37,116 bases of DNA from an uncultured Pelagibacteraceae bacterium (GCA_902570545.1 CACFYO010000007.1:1-37116), one strand, 5' to 3'; shown: positions 15,912 to 25,924, counted from the first letter of the stretch. A program made the numbers and translations. The notes: generated by a model from the sequence alone, not told the origin.

Positions 15912-16760
15912 ATGAGATTTGAAAAGATTAAGTCACACGCAAAAGTTAATTTATCTCTCAACGTGCTAGGAAAACGAAAATCAAAACTTCATGATTTAGA
16001 AACTCTAGTTGCTTTTGTCGACTTACATGATCAAATTTTTATAAAAAGAACAAATAATAAAAATCACATAGTAAAATTTTCAGGAGATTTCTCTTATAAA
16101 GTGCCAAAAATAAATACCGTTAGTAATTTGCTAAATATTCTCGATAAAAAAAAAAAATTAAAAAATAATAAATATTCAATTTTAATAAAAAAAAATATTC
16201 CCCAAGAAGCTGGACTTGGTGGAGGCTCAATGAACGCGGCCTCTTTAATTAATTACTTTGAAAAAAAAAATAAAATTAATTTAACGTTAAAAGAGAGATA
16301 TGATTTATGTTCAAAAATAGGGTCGGATGTAATCTTAGGTATTGATCAAAAAAATTTAATTATTTCTTATAAAAAAAAAACTACAAAAATTAAAAAAAAT
16401 TTGAAAATTTTTACTTTAATGGTTAAGCCAAATTTTGGCTGTTCGACAAAAAGTATTTTTAACCGAGTTAGACATTACTCAAAACCACAATTATCAAAAA
16501 TAAGGTCAAAAAATATTGACTTTAATTTAATGTCAAAGTTAAAAAATGATTTAGAGATCATATCTACAAAAAAATATCCTAGACTTCAGAAACTTAGAGA
16601 TTATTTTTTAAATATTGATAAAAATTCATATGTAAGAATGACAGGATCTGGTTCAACAATCGTTGGGTATTTTAAGTCCAAAAAAGCCGCACTAAACGCA
16701 AAGAAATTATTAAGAAAAAATTATAAAAACTATTGGTGTAATTTATCAAAAACTATATAA
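15912..16760 (+). CDS. ispE: 4-diphosphocytidyl-2-C-methyl-D-erythritol kinase
   Basis: GHMP kinase of the non-mevalonate (MEP) isoprenoid pathway, which supplies precursors for carotenoids and quinones. The substrate-binding start SHAKVNLSLNVLGKR and the ATP-binding motif PQEAGLGGGSMNAASLI are present. The C-terminal GHMP motif RMTGSGSTIVGYF is also present. The length of 282 residues is typical. It follows the TPR gene by 3 bases. The sequence is extremely lysine-rich, in line with the base composition. No hairpin terminator is visible between its stop and the tRNA 32 bases on, only a run of nine T at 16764-16772. Confidence 0.95.
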   Translation: MRFEKIKSHAKVNLSLNVLGKRKSKLHDLETLVAFVDLHDQIFIKRTNNKNHIVKFSGDFSYKVPKINTVSNLLNILDKKKKLKNNKYSILIKKNIPQEAGLGGGSMNAASLINYFEKKNKINLTLKERYDLCSKIGSDVILGIDQKNLIISYKKKTTKIKKNLKIFTLMVKPNFGCSTKSIFNRVRHYSKPQLSKIRSKNIDFNLMSKLKNDLEIISTKKYPRLQKLRDYFLNIDKNSYVRMTGSGSTIVGYFKSKKAALNAKKLLRKNYKNYWCNLSKTI

Positions 16761-16792
16761 AGCTTTTTTTTTGTGATATATGAAATTAATTT

Positions 16793-16866
16793 TGGGGTGT
16801 AGCCAAGTGGTAAGGCAGCGGTTTTTGGTACCGCCATCCTAGGTTCGAATCCTAGCACCCCAGCCA
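16793..16866 (+). tRNA. trnQ(UUG): tRNA-Gln (anticodon UUG)
   Basis: A complete cloverleaf of 74 bases. The acceptor stem TGGGGTG pairs with CACCCCA, followed by the discriminator G and an encoded CCA end. The D arm is GCC/GGC. The anticodon stem GCGGT/ACCGC encloses the loop TTTTGGT with anticodon TTG. The T arm is CCTAG-GTTCGAAT-CTAGC-like, with the universal GTTCGAA. It starts 32 bases after ispE and ends 3 bases before the CCA-adding enzyme gene. It should read CAA, and CAG by wobble. Confidence 0.97.
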
Positions 16867-16869
16867 CTT

Positions 16870-18144
16870 ATGTATAATTTTTTTAGAAAAATCTTTAAAA
16901 CAAACAAAAAACCTACACCAAAAGATAGATCTTTTTTAAGCATATATAATAACACAGAAGTTTCAAAACTTTTTGAAGTGATATCAAATTTTAATAGTAC
17001 AAGTGAACTTAGATATGTAGGCGGATGTGTTAGAAAAATTTTAAATCAGGAAGATGTCGACGATATTGATCTAGCTGTAAATCTAAATCCAAATCAAATT
17101 AAAGAGTGTTTGCAATCAAAAAGTATTAAATTCTTTGAAACTGGCATAAAACATGGGACTATCACTGCAAATATAGGTCAAAAAAATTTTGAGATTACAT
17201 CACTAAGAGAAGATGTGGATACCGACGGAAGACATGCAAAAGTTAAATATACAACAGACTGGTTAAAAGACTCATCAAGAAGAGATTTCACTATTAATTC
17301 TATTTATGCGGATAAAGATGGCAATTTGTTTGATCCCAATGGAGGCGTCAAACATTTAAAAGAGGGTAGGGTAATATTTATAGGTAATGCAGATAAAAGA
17401 ATTCAGGAAGATTATTTAAGAATTTTGAGATATATTAGATTCTTTATAAGTTATAGTAATCACGCCCATAATTCATCAGTTAAAAAATCAATCAAGCAAA
17501 ACATTGCTGGTGTAGCTAATCTTTCAAAAGAAAGGTTAATGAGCGAATTAAAAAAAATTATTTTATCTAAAAATTTTTTACAATTATCAAAAGACTCTTT
17601 TTCACTAGAAATTTTAACAACGATTTTTCCTCAGCTTGTTAATCTTAATAATTTAGAAAAAATGAATGACTACTCAAAAAATATATTTTACAAAAAAAAA
17701 TTTATTTTTTTAATTTCTTACTTAATTATAGATGAAACTGATAATGCCAATTATTTCTTATTTAAGTATAATTTATCAAATGAAGATAAAAAAAGATTAA
17801 AGTTTCTTATTGAAAATCATGAATTATTTTCTGAAAAAGATTACTTTAATAAGAAAAATCTTCAAAGAATTTTTTATTTTTATAATAAATCATATGTTAT
17901 TGATTTATTAGATTTAAAAATTTTTAACTCTAAGACAGCACCCAAAAAAATAATTGAATTAAAAAAATATTTTGAACAGTTTGAGAAACCTATTTTTCCA
18001 TTAAAAGCCCAGGATTTACTTGAAAAATATAAATTAAAAGAAGGTAAAGAATTGGGACAAAAAATTAGATTACTAGAGGAAATATGGTTAAATAATAGCT
18101 TTAAAATAAGTAATAAGGAAATTGATAATGTATTTGGAAATTAA
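16870..18144 (+). CDS. cca: tRNA nucleotidyltransferase (CCA-adding) / poly(A) polymerase family
   Basis: Class II nucleotidyltransferase that adds or repairs the 3' CCA of tRNAs. The active-site region is [10 protein letters not shown] followed by DDIDLAVNL with the two catalytic aspartates. Next come [20 protein letters not shown] and [12 protein letters not shown], and then the nucleotide-recognition motif [13 protein letters not shown]. The length of 424 residues suits the alphaproteobacterial form. A start at 16870 leaves only 3 bases after the tRNA end, so the start may depend on processing of a joint transcript. Its stop shares a TTAA with the convergent greA stop. Confidence 0.93.
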   Translation: MYNFFRKIFKTNKKPTPKDRSFLSIYNNTEVSKLFEVISNFNSTSELRYVGGCVRKILNQEDVDDIDLAVNLNPNQIKECLQSKSIKFFETGIKHGTITANIGQKNFEITSLREDVDTDGRHAKVKYTTDWLKDSSRRDFTINSIYADKDGNLFDPNGGVKHLKEGRVIFIGNADKRIQEDYLRILRYIRFFISYSNHAHNSSVKKSIKQNIAGVANLSKERLMSELKKIILSKNFLQLSKDSFSLEILTTIFPQLVNLNNLEKMNDYSKNIFYKKKFIFLISYLIIDETDNANYFLFKYNLSNEDKKRLKFLIENHELFSEKDYFNKKNLQRIFYFYNKSYVIDLLDLKIFNSKTAPKKIIELKKYFEQFEKPIFPLKAQDLLEKYKLKEGKELGQKIRLLEEIWLNNSFKISNKEIDNVFGN

Positions 18145-18617
18145 ATATATTTAACGTCTTTTATTTCAAAATTTTTTACACCTGCAGGAGTTTTAATTTC
18201 AACTAAATCACCCTTCTTTTTACCAATCAGACCCATACCTATTGGGGATTTAAAATATATTAGTTTTTCTTTTAAATCTGCCTCATCTTTTCCAACAATT
18301 TTATATTTAACACTTTCATCAGTATCTAAATTTTGTAGCATTATTGTTGAACCAAATATAACTTTTCCATCGTTATCTAATTTAGAAACATCAATAACAT
18401 TTGCTCTAGCAATTATATCCTCAACTTCTTGAACTCTTCCCTCATTATGAGATTGTTGTTCTTTTGCAGCATGATATTCGGCATTTTCTTTAAGATCTCC
18501 ATGTGATCTTGCTTCAGCAATGGCTGCAACTATCTCTGGTCTTTTTTTCTCTTTTAAGAAAATTAATTCTTCTTTTAATTTTTCCAAACCTCTAACTGTA
18601 ATTGGTTCTTTTTCCAT
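18141..18617 (-). CDS. greA: Transcription elongation factor GreA
   Basis: Rescues backtracked RNA polymerase by stimulating transcript cleavage. The 158 residues match the family in length. The N-terminal coiled coil contains the tip region [21 protein letters not shown] with the acidic residues needed for cleavage. The C-terminal domain includes [13 protein letters not shown] and ends [23 protein letters not shown]. It follows hemF by 3 bases and is convergent with cca, overlapping by the four-base TTAA. Confidence 0.97.
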   Translation of the reverse strand: MEKEPITVRGLEKLKEELIFLKEKKRPEIVAAIAEARSHGDLKENAEYHAAKEQQSHNEGRVQEVEDIIARANVIDVSKLDNDGKVIFGSTIMLQNLDTDESVKYKIVGKDEADLKEKLIYFKSPIGMGLIGKKKGDLVEIKTPAGVKNFEIKDVKYI

Positions 18618-18620
18618 AAT

Positions 18621-19448
18621 TTATTTCCATTTTGCAACAGGTGGTAATGACATTAAAATAGCTTCAACATTACCATTTGTTTGTAAACCAAACTTTGTAC
18701 CTCTATCATAAAGTAAGTTAAATTCAACATATCGACCTCTTTTTTCCAATTGAATTACTCTTTGTTTATTTGACCATTTTTTTTTATATTTTTTCAATAT
18801 AATTTCTCTAAAAATATTTTTAAAACTTATTCCTACTTCTCTTACAAAGCTAAAATCTTTTTCCCAATTTCCTTTTTTATAATCAAAAAAAATTCCCCCT
18901 ATACCTCTTGGTTCTTTCCTATGTGGCAAGTAAAAATATTCATCACACCATTTTTTATACTTTTTATAAAAATTTTTATTATGTTTGTCACAAGATTTCT
19001 TTAATTCATTATGAAACCATTTTTCTAAACTTTTATCTTTCAGGCAAGGGGTAACATCCATCCCTCCACCAAACCATCCATGAGAAGTATAAATATATCT
19101 AGTGTTAAAATGCATTGCAGGAACATGGGGATTTTTCATATGCATTACTACCGATATACCTGCCGCCCAAAAGTTTGGATTTTTATCTCCCCCAGGAATT
19201 CTCTTTCTAAATTCTTTTGAAAATTTTCCATAAACTTCAGAAAAATTTACACCCACTTTTTCAAAAATTTTTCCATTTTCCAATATTCTAAATTGGCCCC
19301 CACCTTCATTTGAGTTTTTACCTCTTTCCCAATTTTTAATTTTGAAGATATTTTTTTTCGCTTCTAATTCCTCAATTTCATGACAAATTACTTCTTGCAA
19401 AGTCTTAAACCAATTTCTAGCTAATTTTTTTTTAATCGTTTGATCCAT
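18621..19448 (-). CDS. hemF: Oxygen-dependent coproporphyrinogen III oxidase
   Basis: Converts coproporphyrinogen III to protoporphyrinogen IX with O2 in haem synthesis. The family motifs are clear: GGGQFRILENGKIFEKVGVN, AAGISVVMHMKNPHVPAMHFN, WFGGGMDVTPCL and RGIGGIFFDY. The C-terminal RGRYVEFNLLYDRGTKFGL is followed by RTNG-like LQTNGNVEAILMSLPP. The length of 275 residues is slightly short but complete. It supplies haem for the bc1 cytochromes encoded just across the divergent gap. Its start overlaps the end of trmL by 17 bases. Confidence 0.97.
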   Translation of the reverse strand: MDQTIKKKLARNWFKTLQEVICHEIEELEAKKNIFKIKNWERGKNSNEGGGQFRILENGKIFEKVGVNFSEVYGKFSKEFRKRIPGGDKNPNFWAAGISVVMHMKNPHVPAMHFNTRYIYTSHGWFGGGMDVTPCLKDKSLEKWFHNELKKSCDKHNKNFYKKYKKWCDEYFYLPHRKEPRGIGGIFFDYKKGNWEKDFSFVREVGISFKNIFREIILKKYKKKWSNKQRVIQLEKRGRYVEFNLLYDRGTKFGLQTNGNVEAILMSLPPVAKWK

Positions 19449-19893
19449 AGGTATTTGATTGTCTTATATTTTCTGACAATACTATTGCAACTGATGATGC
19501 GAGGTTCAAGGATCTTTTTTTTTCAATCATTGGTATTTTTATCCTATTCTCTAGCCTTTTATGAACCTCATCTGGAACACCAGCACTTTCTCTTCCAAAT
19601 AGTAATGTGTCATTATATCTAAATTTAAATTCAGTATAAATTTTACTGGCTTTAGTGGTCATCAAAACTACTCTATCATTCTTTTTTGCTTCAAAAAATT
19701 CATCTGAACTTTTGTAAATCTTCATCAATTTTTCATCTAGGTAGTCCATCACAACTCTTTTAAAGCGCTTATCATTTAGTAAAAATCCACAAGGTTCTAT
19801 AATCTCAAGAACAGCCCCAAGGCAAGAACAAGTTCGTGCTATCGCAGCAGTATTTTGTGGTATATCAGGCTCGTAAAGTGCTATTTTAGGCAT
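19432..19893 (-). CDS. trmL: tRNA (cytidine/uridine-2'-O-)-methyltransferase TrmL
   Basis: SPOUT-class methyltransferase that modifies the wobble base ribose of tRNA-Leu. The 153-residue reading starts MPKIALYEPDIPQNTAAIARTC, the usual family start. The knot region has LLFGRESAGVPDEVHKRL and IPMIEKKRSLNLASSVAIVL. In-frame upstream starts at 19917 and 19926 would add 8 or 11 polar residues; 19893 is preferred because it matches the conserved N-terminus. It is the first gene of trmL-hemF-greA and diverges from petA. Confidence 0.92.
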   Translation of the reverse strand: MPKIALYEPDIPQNTAAIARTCSCLGAVLEIIEPCGFLLNDKRFKRVVMDYLDEKLMKIYKSSDEFFEAKKNDRVVLMTTKASKIYTEFKFRYNDTLLFGRESAGVPDEVHKRLENRIKIPMIEKKRSLNLASSVAIVLSENIRQSNTYGSND

Positions 19894-19948
19894 CGATTTA
19901 GTTTTTTTGTGTGTCATTGTTACCATAGAAAAATAACGTTTTTCTTCA

Positions 19949-19964
19949 TATATGAAATCATATA
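19949..19964. promoter_or_regulatory. Inverted repeat in the trmL-petA divergent gap
   Basis: A TATATGA-AA-TCATATA inverted repeat with perfect 7-base arms lies 26 bases before the petA start. It could be an operator or overlap a -10 element for petA. In DNA this rich in A and T, chance symmetry is possible. No known regulator box was matched. The rest of the 97-base gap (19894-19990) shows nothing else definite. Confidence 0.35.
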
Positions 19965-19990
19965 TTAAGAAAAAATTAAAATAATAATAA

Positions 19991-20509
19991 ATGTCAGATT
20001 CAGAAAAAAAAAAACCAAATAGACGAGATTTTATAGTGACCGCAACAACTGCAGCAGGTGCAGTAGGAGTGGGCGCGGTTGTTTGGCCATTAGTTGATCA
20101 AATGAACCCAGACGCTTCTGTAAAGGCATTAGCGAGCACAGAAGTTGATATAAGTGCAGTAGAACCTGGTCAATCAATAACCGTTTTGTGGAGAGGCAAA
20201 CCAGTTTTTATAAAAAGAAGAACTCAAGATGAAATTGATAGTGCAAGAGCTGTAGATTTAAGTGAATTAAAACATCCTGAAAAAGATGAGGATAGAGCAA
20301 AAAATCCAGAATGGCTTGTAATGTTAGGAGTATGCACTCACCTCGGATGTGTACCTTTAAATGATAAAGGAGATTATGGGGCATGGTTTTGTCCATGTCA
20401 TGGTTCACACTACGACACATCTGGAAGAATTAGAAAAGGACCGGCGCCTACAAATATGGAAGTGCCAAAATACGAATTTGTAAATAGTAACACTATTAAA
20501 ATTGGATAG
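19991..20509 (+). CDS. petA: Ubiquinol-cytochrome c reductase Rieske iron-sulfur subunit
   Basis: Iron-sulfur subunit of the bc1 complex; takes electrons from ubiquinol. A twin-arginine signal-anchor is seen at the start, with RR at residues 11-12 in [10 protein letters not shown] followed by a hydrophobic span to about 34. The Rieske cluster motifs are CTHLGC at 115-120 and CPCHGSH at 134-140. The length of 172 residues is typical for alphaproteobacteria. It is the first gene of petABC, followed by petB after 8 bases. The gap upstream holds an inverted repeat that could carry control signals. Confidence 0.98.
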   Translation: MSDSEKKKPNRRDFIVTATTAAGAVGVGAVVWPLVDQMNPDASVKALASTEVDISAVEPGQSITVLWRGKPVFIKRRTQDEIDSARAVDLSELKHPEKDEDRAKNPEWLVMLGVCTHLGCVPLNDKGDYGAWFCPCHGSHYDTSGRIRKGPAPTNMEVPKYEFVNSNTIKIG

Positions 20510-20517
20510 AAAATTTA

Positions 20518-21786
20518 ATGAGCGATCACGAATACACACCTAAATCAAAAGTTGGAAAATGGTTTAATGATAGACTTCCATTACTAACACTTGCAAACCA
20601 TTTAACAGATTATCCTACTCCCAAAAATTTAAATTACTGGTGGACATTTGGTGGAATTCTTACTTTTTGCTTAATCACTCAAATAATTACCGGTATTGTT
20701 TTGGGTATGCATTATGTAGCGCATGCTGATTTAGCTTTTCAAAGCGTAGAACACATAATGAGAGACGTAAATTACGGTTGGTTAATAAGATATGTTCATG
20801 CAAACGGTGCATCAATGTTTTTCTTAGCTGTTTATATCCATATCTTTAGGTCCTTGTATTACGGCTCATATAAATCACCAAGAGAAGTTATTTGGATTAT
20901 AGGTATGTTGATTTATTTCCTTATGATGGCAACTGCATTTATGGGGTACGTTCTTCCTTGGGGACAGATGAGTTTTTGGGGTGCAACAGTAATTACAAAC
21001 TTATTTAGTGCCATTCCTTTAGTAGGTGAGAGTATAACGAATTGGCTTTGGGGAGGTTACTCAGTTGATAATCCAACTTTAACAAGATTTTTTAGTTTAC
21101 ACTATTTGTTTCCTTTTTTAATTTTAGGATTAGTTGTTCTTCATATTTGGGCATTACATGTTCCTGGAAACAATAACCCTATTGGAATAGATATAAAAAA
21201 ACCATCTAAAGATACTGTCCCATTTCATCCGTATATAGTGATTAAAGATGCATTCGCACTTTTGATATTTTTATTAATATTTGCTTTCTTTGTATTCTTT
21301 TCACCAAATATTTTGGGTCATGCGGACAACTATATTGAGGCAAACCCATTAGTTACACCTGCTCACATTGTGCCTGAATGGTACTTATTACCATTTTATG
21401 CAATCTTAAGATCAGTCCCTGATAAACTGCTTGGGGTAATTGCAATGTTTGCTGCAATATTTGTATTAGTGATTTTACCTTGGTTAGATACTTCAAAAGT
21501 TAGATCAACTGTTTTTAGACCTATATATAAACAGTTCTATTGGTTTTTAGTTGCTGATGTATTAATACTTGGTTATGTGGGAGCAATGCCAGCAGAGGGC
21601 TTGTACTTATTGATAGCAAGAGTGGCAACAGCCTATTACTTTGCACACTTTTTAATAATTTTACCTTTCTTAGGTATGAAGGAAAAAACTACCCCATTAC
21701 CTCTAAGTATAACCGATCCAGTATTGGGCGGATCCGCTGATATGGCGATGGCTAGAAATAATTCAGATTTTAAAGAGAAACTGTGA
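20518..21786 (+). CDS. petB: Ubiquinol-cytochrome c reductase cytochrome b
   Basis: Di-haem membrane subunit of the bc1 complex, containing the quinol oxidation and quinone reduction sites. The 422-residue protein is polytopic. It has histidine-bearing haem helices (including [19 protein letters not shown] and [20 protein letters not shown]). The cd-helix segment [19 protein letters not shown] and the Qo motif PEWYLLPFY are also present. It is a full-length, unsplit cytochrome b. Its stop overlaps the petC start by four bases. Confidence 0.98.
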   Translation: MSDHEYTPKSKVGKWFNDRLPLLTLANHLTDYPTPKNLNYWWTFGGILTFCLITQIITGIVLGMHYVAHADLAFQSVEHIMRDVNYGWLIRYVHANGASMFFLAVYIHIFRSLYYGSYKSPREVIWIIGMLIYFLMMATAFMGYVLPWGQMSFWGATVITNLFSAIPLVGESITNWLWGGYSVDNPTLTRFFSLHYLFPFLILGLVVLHIWALHVPGNNNPIGIDIKKPSKDTVPFHPYIVIKDAFALLIFLLIFAFFVFFSPNILGHADNYIEANPLVTPAHIVPEWYLLPFYAILRSVPDKLLGVIAMFAAIFVLVILPWLDTSKVRSTVFRPIYKQFYWFLVADVLILGYVGAMPAEGLYLLIARVATAYYFAHFLIILPFLGMKEKTTPLPLSITDPVLGGSADMAMARNNSDFKEKL

Positions 21787-22568
21787 AAATCTTTTTAAAA
21801 TTAACTTTCTTATTTGTTATAATTTCATCATTAATTTTACCTAGAGCAAATGCTGCTGGCGAACAGCAAGAATTATTAAAAGTTGATTGGTCTTTTAAGA
21901 GCTTCTTTGGTAAATTCGATAGAGCTTCATTACAAAGAGGATATCAAGTTTACGCAGAGGTTTGTGCCTCGTGCCATTCACTTAAACATTTAAGTTATAG
22001 AAATCTTGCAGAAAAAGGTGGACCAGAGTTTACAGAGCTTGAGGCTAAAGCAATTGCCTCAAATTTTGAGGTAACAGACGGACCAAATAGTGATGGAGAG
22101 ATGTTTGAAAGGCCAGCTAAATTATCTGATAAATTTGTAATGCCATATGCAAATGTCCAGGAAGCTATTGCTGCTAACGGTGGGGCTTATCCTCCAGACA
22201 TGTCAGTACTTGTTAAAGCTAGAAGTGGTGGAGCAAATTATATTTATTCTGTTTTAATGGGCTATGATGAGCCACCAGCTGGTATGGAACTGGATGATGG
22301 TGTTTATTACAACAAATATATGTATGGTAACAAAATTAAAATGTCGTCTCCTCTTGAAGATGACATTGTAGAGTATTCAGATGGAACAAAGGCAACAGTA
22401 GATCAAATGGCTAAGGATGTTACAACTTTTTTACAGTGGACTGCAGAGCCTCACTTAGAAATAAGACACAAACTAGGTTTTAGAGTAATAATATATTTAT
22501 CTGTTTTAACAGTTTTAGTTTATTTCAGTATGAAAAAGATATGGTCACGTATTGAAACGAAAGTTTAA
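21783..22568 (+). CDS. petC: Ubiquinol-cytochrome c reductase cytochrome c1
   Basis: Membrane-anchored c-type cytochrome that passes electrons from Rieske to soluble cytochrome c. A signal peptide ends near ANA (residues 22-24). The haem-binding motif CASCH is at 61-65, followed by [10 protein letters not shown]. The likely axial methionine lies in the region after [17 protein letters not shown] or nearby. A C-terminal anchor helix lies at about 235-253. The length of 261 residues is normal. It overlaps petB by four bases, and its last codons overlap the convergent ychF by 24 bases. Confidence 0.98.
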   Translation: MKIFLKLTFLFVIISSLILPRANAAGEQQELLKVDWSFKSFFGKFDRASLQRGYQVYAEVCASCHSLKHLSYRNLAEKGGPEFTELEAKAIASNFEVTDGPNSDGEMFERPAKLSDKFVMPYANVQEAIAANGGAYPPDMSVLVKARSGGANYIYSVLMGYDEPPAGMELDDGVYYNKYMYGNKIKMSSPLEDDIVEYSDGTKATVDQMAKDVTTFLQWTAEPHLEIRHKLGFRVIIYLSVLTVLVYFSMKKIWSRIETKV

Positions 22569-23621
22569 AATATCTCCGTCTTTAACAACATAATCTTTAC
22601 CTTCTAATCTCATTTTTCCCGCTTCCTTAGACTTTAGCCAACCTTGGTTACTTAAAAAATCTTCATAAGAAATTGTTTCAGCTCTGATAAATCCTTTTTC
22701 AAAGTCAGAATGAATTTCTCCTGCAGCATTTGGTGCCGTAGACTCTTTTGTAATAGTCCAAGCTCTCGTCTCCTCTGGTCCAGATGTAAAAAAAGTTTGT
22801 AAGGATAAAAGTTCGTATCCTTTTCTTATTAATGAATTAAGTCCTGTCTCTGACATATTGATCATTTTCATATAATTTTTTTTTTCAATTTCATCCTCTA
22901 ATTGGTTTATCTGATTTTCTATATCTGCAGAAATTACCAATGTGTTTTTTTCATCAAATTTTTTTATAAATTCCTCAGTATATTTATTACCTAACTTAAT
23001 ACTCTCCTCATCTACATTGCACACGTATAGCTTTGGTTTAGTACTAAGAAGTCCGCTACTTTTTAAAAGTTTTACATCAAATTCATTTGTGATCAGTGTT
23101 AAATCTCCATCCTCATCGATTATCCTTTGGGTTGCCTGAAGTAATTTAAGCTCTTCAATATTAACATTTTTTTTATTCTTTTTATCAAGTCTCTTTTGGA
23201 TTGATTCTAAATCAGCTAACTTCATTTCGGTTTCTATAATCTCCAAATCTCTCACAGGATCAACGGTTGTATTAACATTTTGAATGTCATCCGAGTCAAA
23301 ACATCTGATCATATGAATAATGGCATCAACTTCTCTGATATGGGATAAGAATTTATTACCTAATCCCTCCCCTTTAGAGGCTCCTTTAACAAGACCTGCG
23401 ATATCAACGAATGAGATTGTAGTGTTAATTTTTTTTTTTGAAATCGAAATTTCAGCCAGTTTATCAAGTCTTTCATCTGGAACTGCTACAATGCCAATAT
23501 TTGGATCAATTGTGCAAAAGGGAAAATTTTCTGCAAGTGCTTTATTAGAGTTTGTTAAAGCGTTAAACAGAGTAGATTTTCCAACATTTGGCAATCCAAC
23601 GATACCACATTTAAAACCCAT
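22545..23621 (-). CDS. ychF: Redox-regulated ATPase/GTPase YchF
   Basis: Obg-family P-loop NTPase (OLA1 relative) that binds ribosomes and prefers ATP. The P-loop GLPNVGKSTLFNAL is at about residues 8-21, followed by FVDIAGLVKGASKGEGLGN (G3). The TGS-like C-terminus ends [15 protein letters not shown]. The length of 358 residues is slightly below the usual 363. It directly follows pth with no spare bases, in the conserved order rplY-pth-ychF. It ends inside the 3' end of the convergent petC. Confidence 0.97.
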   Translation of the reverse strand: MGFKCGIVGLPNVGKSTLFNALTNSNKALAENFPFCTIDPNIGIVAVPDERLDKLAEISISKKKINTTISFVDIAGLVKGASKGEGLGNKFLSHIREVDAIIHMIRCFDSDDIQNVNTTVDPVRDLEIIETEMKLADLESIQKRLDKKNKKNVNIEELKLLQATQRIIDEDGDLTLITNEFDVKLLKSSGLLSTKPKLYVCNVDEESIKLGNKYTEEFIKKFDEKNTLVISADIENQINQLEDEIEKKNYMKMINMSETGLNSLIRKGYELLSLQTFFTSGPEETRAWTITKESTAPNAAGEIHSDFEKGFIRAETISYEDFLSNQGWLKSKEAGKMRLEGKDYVVKDGDILNFRFNT

Positions 23622-24182
23622 TTAATTGTTGTTAACAGTACTAGAAAACAAATCTAATTTTTTATCAATCAATATAGTTAAAGACTCAATTATATTACTT
23701 GTTATTGAGTCTAAATGAACTTGTTCATCCTCATTAAAATCGTTTAGCACATAATCAGAGACAGAAATTTTATTATCTGGCTTTCCAATGCCAATACGAA
23801 CTCTCGAATATTCCTTGCCTATAAATTTATCAATTGATGCTATTCCATTATGACCTGCACTTGATCCACCAAACTTTGCTTTAATTTTTCCAAATTCAAT
23901 ATCTAGATCATCATGAAATACAATCACATCTTCTACATCTATTTTGAAGTATTCAAGAAGCTCTCTAATACAAATTCCTGAATTATTCATAAATGTGAGA
24001 GGTTTAATTGCATATATTTTCTTATCACCAATAGTTCCAGTAGTTAATAATCCCTTAAACTTTGGTTTTTGCTTAGACAATCCAAATTTTTGATTAATTG
24101 CATCCACAATTTTAAAACCAATGTTATGTCTATTATTTTGACTATTAGGAGTCGGATTCCCTAAACCAACAAGTAACAACAT
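23622..24182 (-). CDS. pth: Peptidyl-tRNA hydrolase
   Basis: Frees tRNAs from prematurely released peptidyl-tRNA. The active-site regions are present: LVGLGNPTPNSQNNRHNIGF (catalytic His in RHN), PLTFMNNSG, VFHDDLDIEFGKIKAKFGGS and HNGIASID. The length of 186 residues is typical. It lies 36 bases after rplY and immediately before ychF, the common proteobacterial arrangement. Confidence 0.97.
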   Translation of the reverse strand: MLLLVGLGNPTPNSQNNRHNIGFKIVDAINQKFGLSKQKPKFKGLLTTGTIGDKKIYAIKPLTFMNNSGICIRELLEYFKIDVEDVIVFHDDLDIEFGKIKAKFGGSSAGHNGIASIDKFIGKEYSRVRIGIGKPDNKISVSDYVLNDFNEDEQVHLDSITSNIIESLTILIDKKLDLFSSTVNNN

Positions 24183-24218
24183 ATCAAATTAAATCTGGAA
24201 AAAAAATTTCACTATTTA

Positions 24219-24935
24219 TTATTTTTTATCTGATGAAGATTTTTCTTCTTCTTTACCTTTTTCACCCTCAGCCTTATCACCATCAGTTGAAGTTTTATCA
24301 CCACCTTCAGCAGCTGCCTCTGCTCCTTCGCTAGCTTCACCTTCTGCTGCCTCTGCTGGTTTTTCTGGCTCTTTAACTACAGTAGGTGCCGCAACTGTAG
24401 CAATCACAAAGTCTCTCCCTTGTATCGTAGGGGTTACATTTTCAGGTAAATTAATTGAAGAAATTTTTATACTTGTACCAATATCTAAACCTTCTAAATC
24501 TACAACTAGCTCAGTTGGAATATTTTCTGCTGGACATCTTAGCTCTACCTTACGTCTAACTATATTTAGTACACCTCCACGTTTAAGTCCTGGTGATAGC
24601 TCATTGTTTATAAATTTCACAGGTATTTCTAAAATAATTTTTCCACCTTTAACAATTCTCATTAAGTCAAAATGAATAGGCTCATCAGTGACAGTGTCAA
24701 AAGCAATATTTCTTGTTAAAACTTTTTGTTCTTTTCCATCTAAATTTATAGAAATTACATTAGATAAAAAATTTTCTTTATTTATTAAATTTTTTAACTC
24801 TTTAGTTGTAATCGAGATTTTTTCATTTGGCTGTTCTCCACCATAAACTATACCTGGAACATTACCTTTACTTCTTAGTTCGTTTACTTGGCCTTTAGTT
24901 TTCGTTTCTCTAATTGTAGCTTGTATTGTGCTCAT
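24219..24935 (-). CDS. rplY: 50S ribosomal protein L25/CTC family
   Basis: Binds 5S rRNA in the large ribosomal subunit. The N-terminal L25 domain (about 1-90) includes GKVNELRSKG-like GQVNELRSKGNVPGIVYGG. The C-terminal CTC/TL5 domain (about 95-185) includes VKGGKIILEIPVKFIN and GVLNIVRRKVELRCP. The final 50 or so residues are a low-complexity tail of Ala, Glu, Gly, Asp, Ser and Lys starting after PTVVKEPEKPAEAAE. The tail carries most of the local GC-rich sequence. The length of 238 residues reflects that tail. Confidence 0.96.
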   Translation of the reverse strand: MSTIQATIRETKTKGQVNELRSKGNVPGIVYGGEQPNEKISITTKELKNLINKENFLSNVISINLDGKEQKVLTRNIAFDTVTDEPIHFDLMRIVKGGKIILEIPVKFINNELSPGLKRGGVLNIVRRKVELRCPAENIPTELVVDLEGLDIGTSIKISSINLPENVTPTIQGRDFVIATVAAPTVVKEPEKPAEAAEGEASEGAEAAAEGGDKTSTDGDKAEGEKGKEEEKSSSDKK

Positions 24936-24977
24936 AAAAAGCTGGTTTTTAACCGAAGTTTGCTTATTTTACAAGTT

Positions 24978-25910
24978 TTATTTAAATAGATCTGAAACAG
25001 ATGTTGAATTAGAAATCCTTTTAATAGCTTCAGCCAACAATATTGATATTGATAATACTTCAATATTTCTTACTTTTTTAAATTTGTCTGAACTGTCTAT
25101 ACTATCTGTAATAACTAAATTTTTAATTTTTGAATTCTTTATCTTTTTAACTGCATCACCGCTAAAAACACCATGAGTTGCATATACATGAACTTCTTTT
25201 GCACCTCGTTTTAATAAAGCATCCGCCGCATTAACAATTGTTCCTCCAGAATCAATTATATCATCAGTTAAAATACAAATTTTGTTTTTAACATTTCCAA
25301 TAACATTCATAACTTGTGACTTTCCAGGACTAGGTCTCCTTTTGTCAACTATTGCTAAACCGACATCTAATTTTTTTCCTAAAGCTCTTGCTCTTTCAAC
25401 ACCTCCAACGTCAGGTGCAACACAAATAATATTATTATTTTTAATTTTCCTTTTAATATGCTTTGCAAATATTGGGGTAGCAAAAAGGTTATCAACTGGG
25501 ATATCAAAAAAGCCTTGAATTTGTCCTGCGTGTAAATCCACTGTCACTACTCTGTCAGCTCCTGCATTTGTAATTAAGTTGGAGACTAATTTTGCAGAAA
25601 TAGAAGTTCTTGGTACAACCTTACGATCTTGTCTTGCATACCCAAAATATGGAATTACTGCAGTGATATTTTTTGCTGATGATCTCTTAAGTGCATCTAT
25701 ACAAAGAAGCAACTCCATTAAATTATCATTTGCAGGTGAGGACACTGATTGGATTATAAAAATACTATTACCTCGTATATTTTCATTAATTTCAATGTAG
25801 ATCTCACCATCTGCAAATTTTCTAATACTGGTATTTACTAATTTATTTTTTAGATTTTTTGAAATTTTATTACTTAGCTGTTTATTGCTATTTCCAGTGA
25901 GAATCTTCAT
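24978..25910 (-). CDS. prs: Ribose-phosphate pyrophosphokinase
   Basis: Makes PRPP from ribose 5-phosphate and ATP for nucleotide, histidine and tryptophan synthesis. Motifs seen are [18 protein letters not shown], the ATP-loop [21 protein letters not shown], the metal-binding [12 protein letters not shown] and the PRPP loop [17 protein letters not shown]. The length of 310 residues is standard. It lies 42 bases upstream of rplY and 14 bases after pgeF on the same strand. A weak GGTT/AACC stem in the 24936-24977 gap is too short to call a terminator. Confidence 0.98.
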   Translation of the reverse strand: MKILTGNSNKQLSNKISKNLKNKLVNTSIRKFADGEIYIEINENIRGNSIFIIQSVSSPANDNLMELLLCIDALKRSSAKNITAVIPYFGYARQDRKVVPRTSISAKLVSNLITNAGADRVVTVDLHAGQIQGFFDIPVDNLFATPIFAKHIKRKIKNNNIICVAPDVGGVERARALGKKLDVGLAIVDKRRPSPGKSQVMNVIGNVKNKICILTDDIIDSGGTIVNAADALLKRGAKEVHVYATHGVFSGDAVKKIKNSKIKNLVITDSIDSSDKFKKVRNIEVLSISILLAEAIKRISNSTSVSDLFK

Positions 25911-25924
25911 TTTTTGAGATCAAT

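Noticed and set aside
16761..16792. T-run after ispE as a Rho-independent terminator
   Set aside because: There are nine T at 16764-16772 but no stable stem before them.
24936..24977. Small stem between prs and rplY as a terminator or ribosomal-protein leader
   Set aside because: The arms are only 4-5 bases and A/T-rich flanks make such pairing common by chance.
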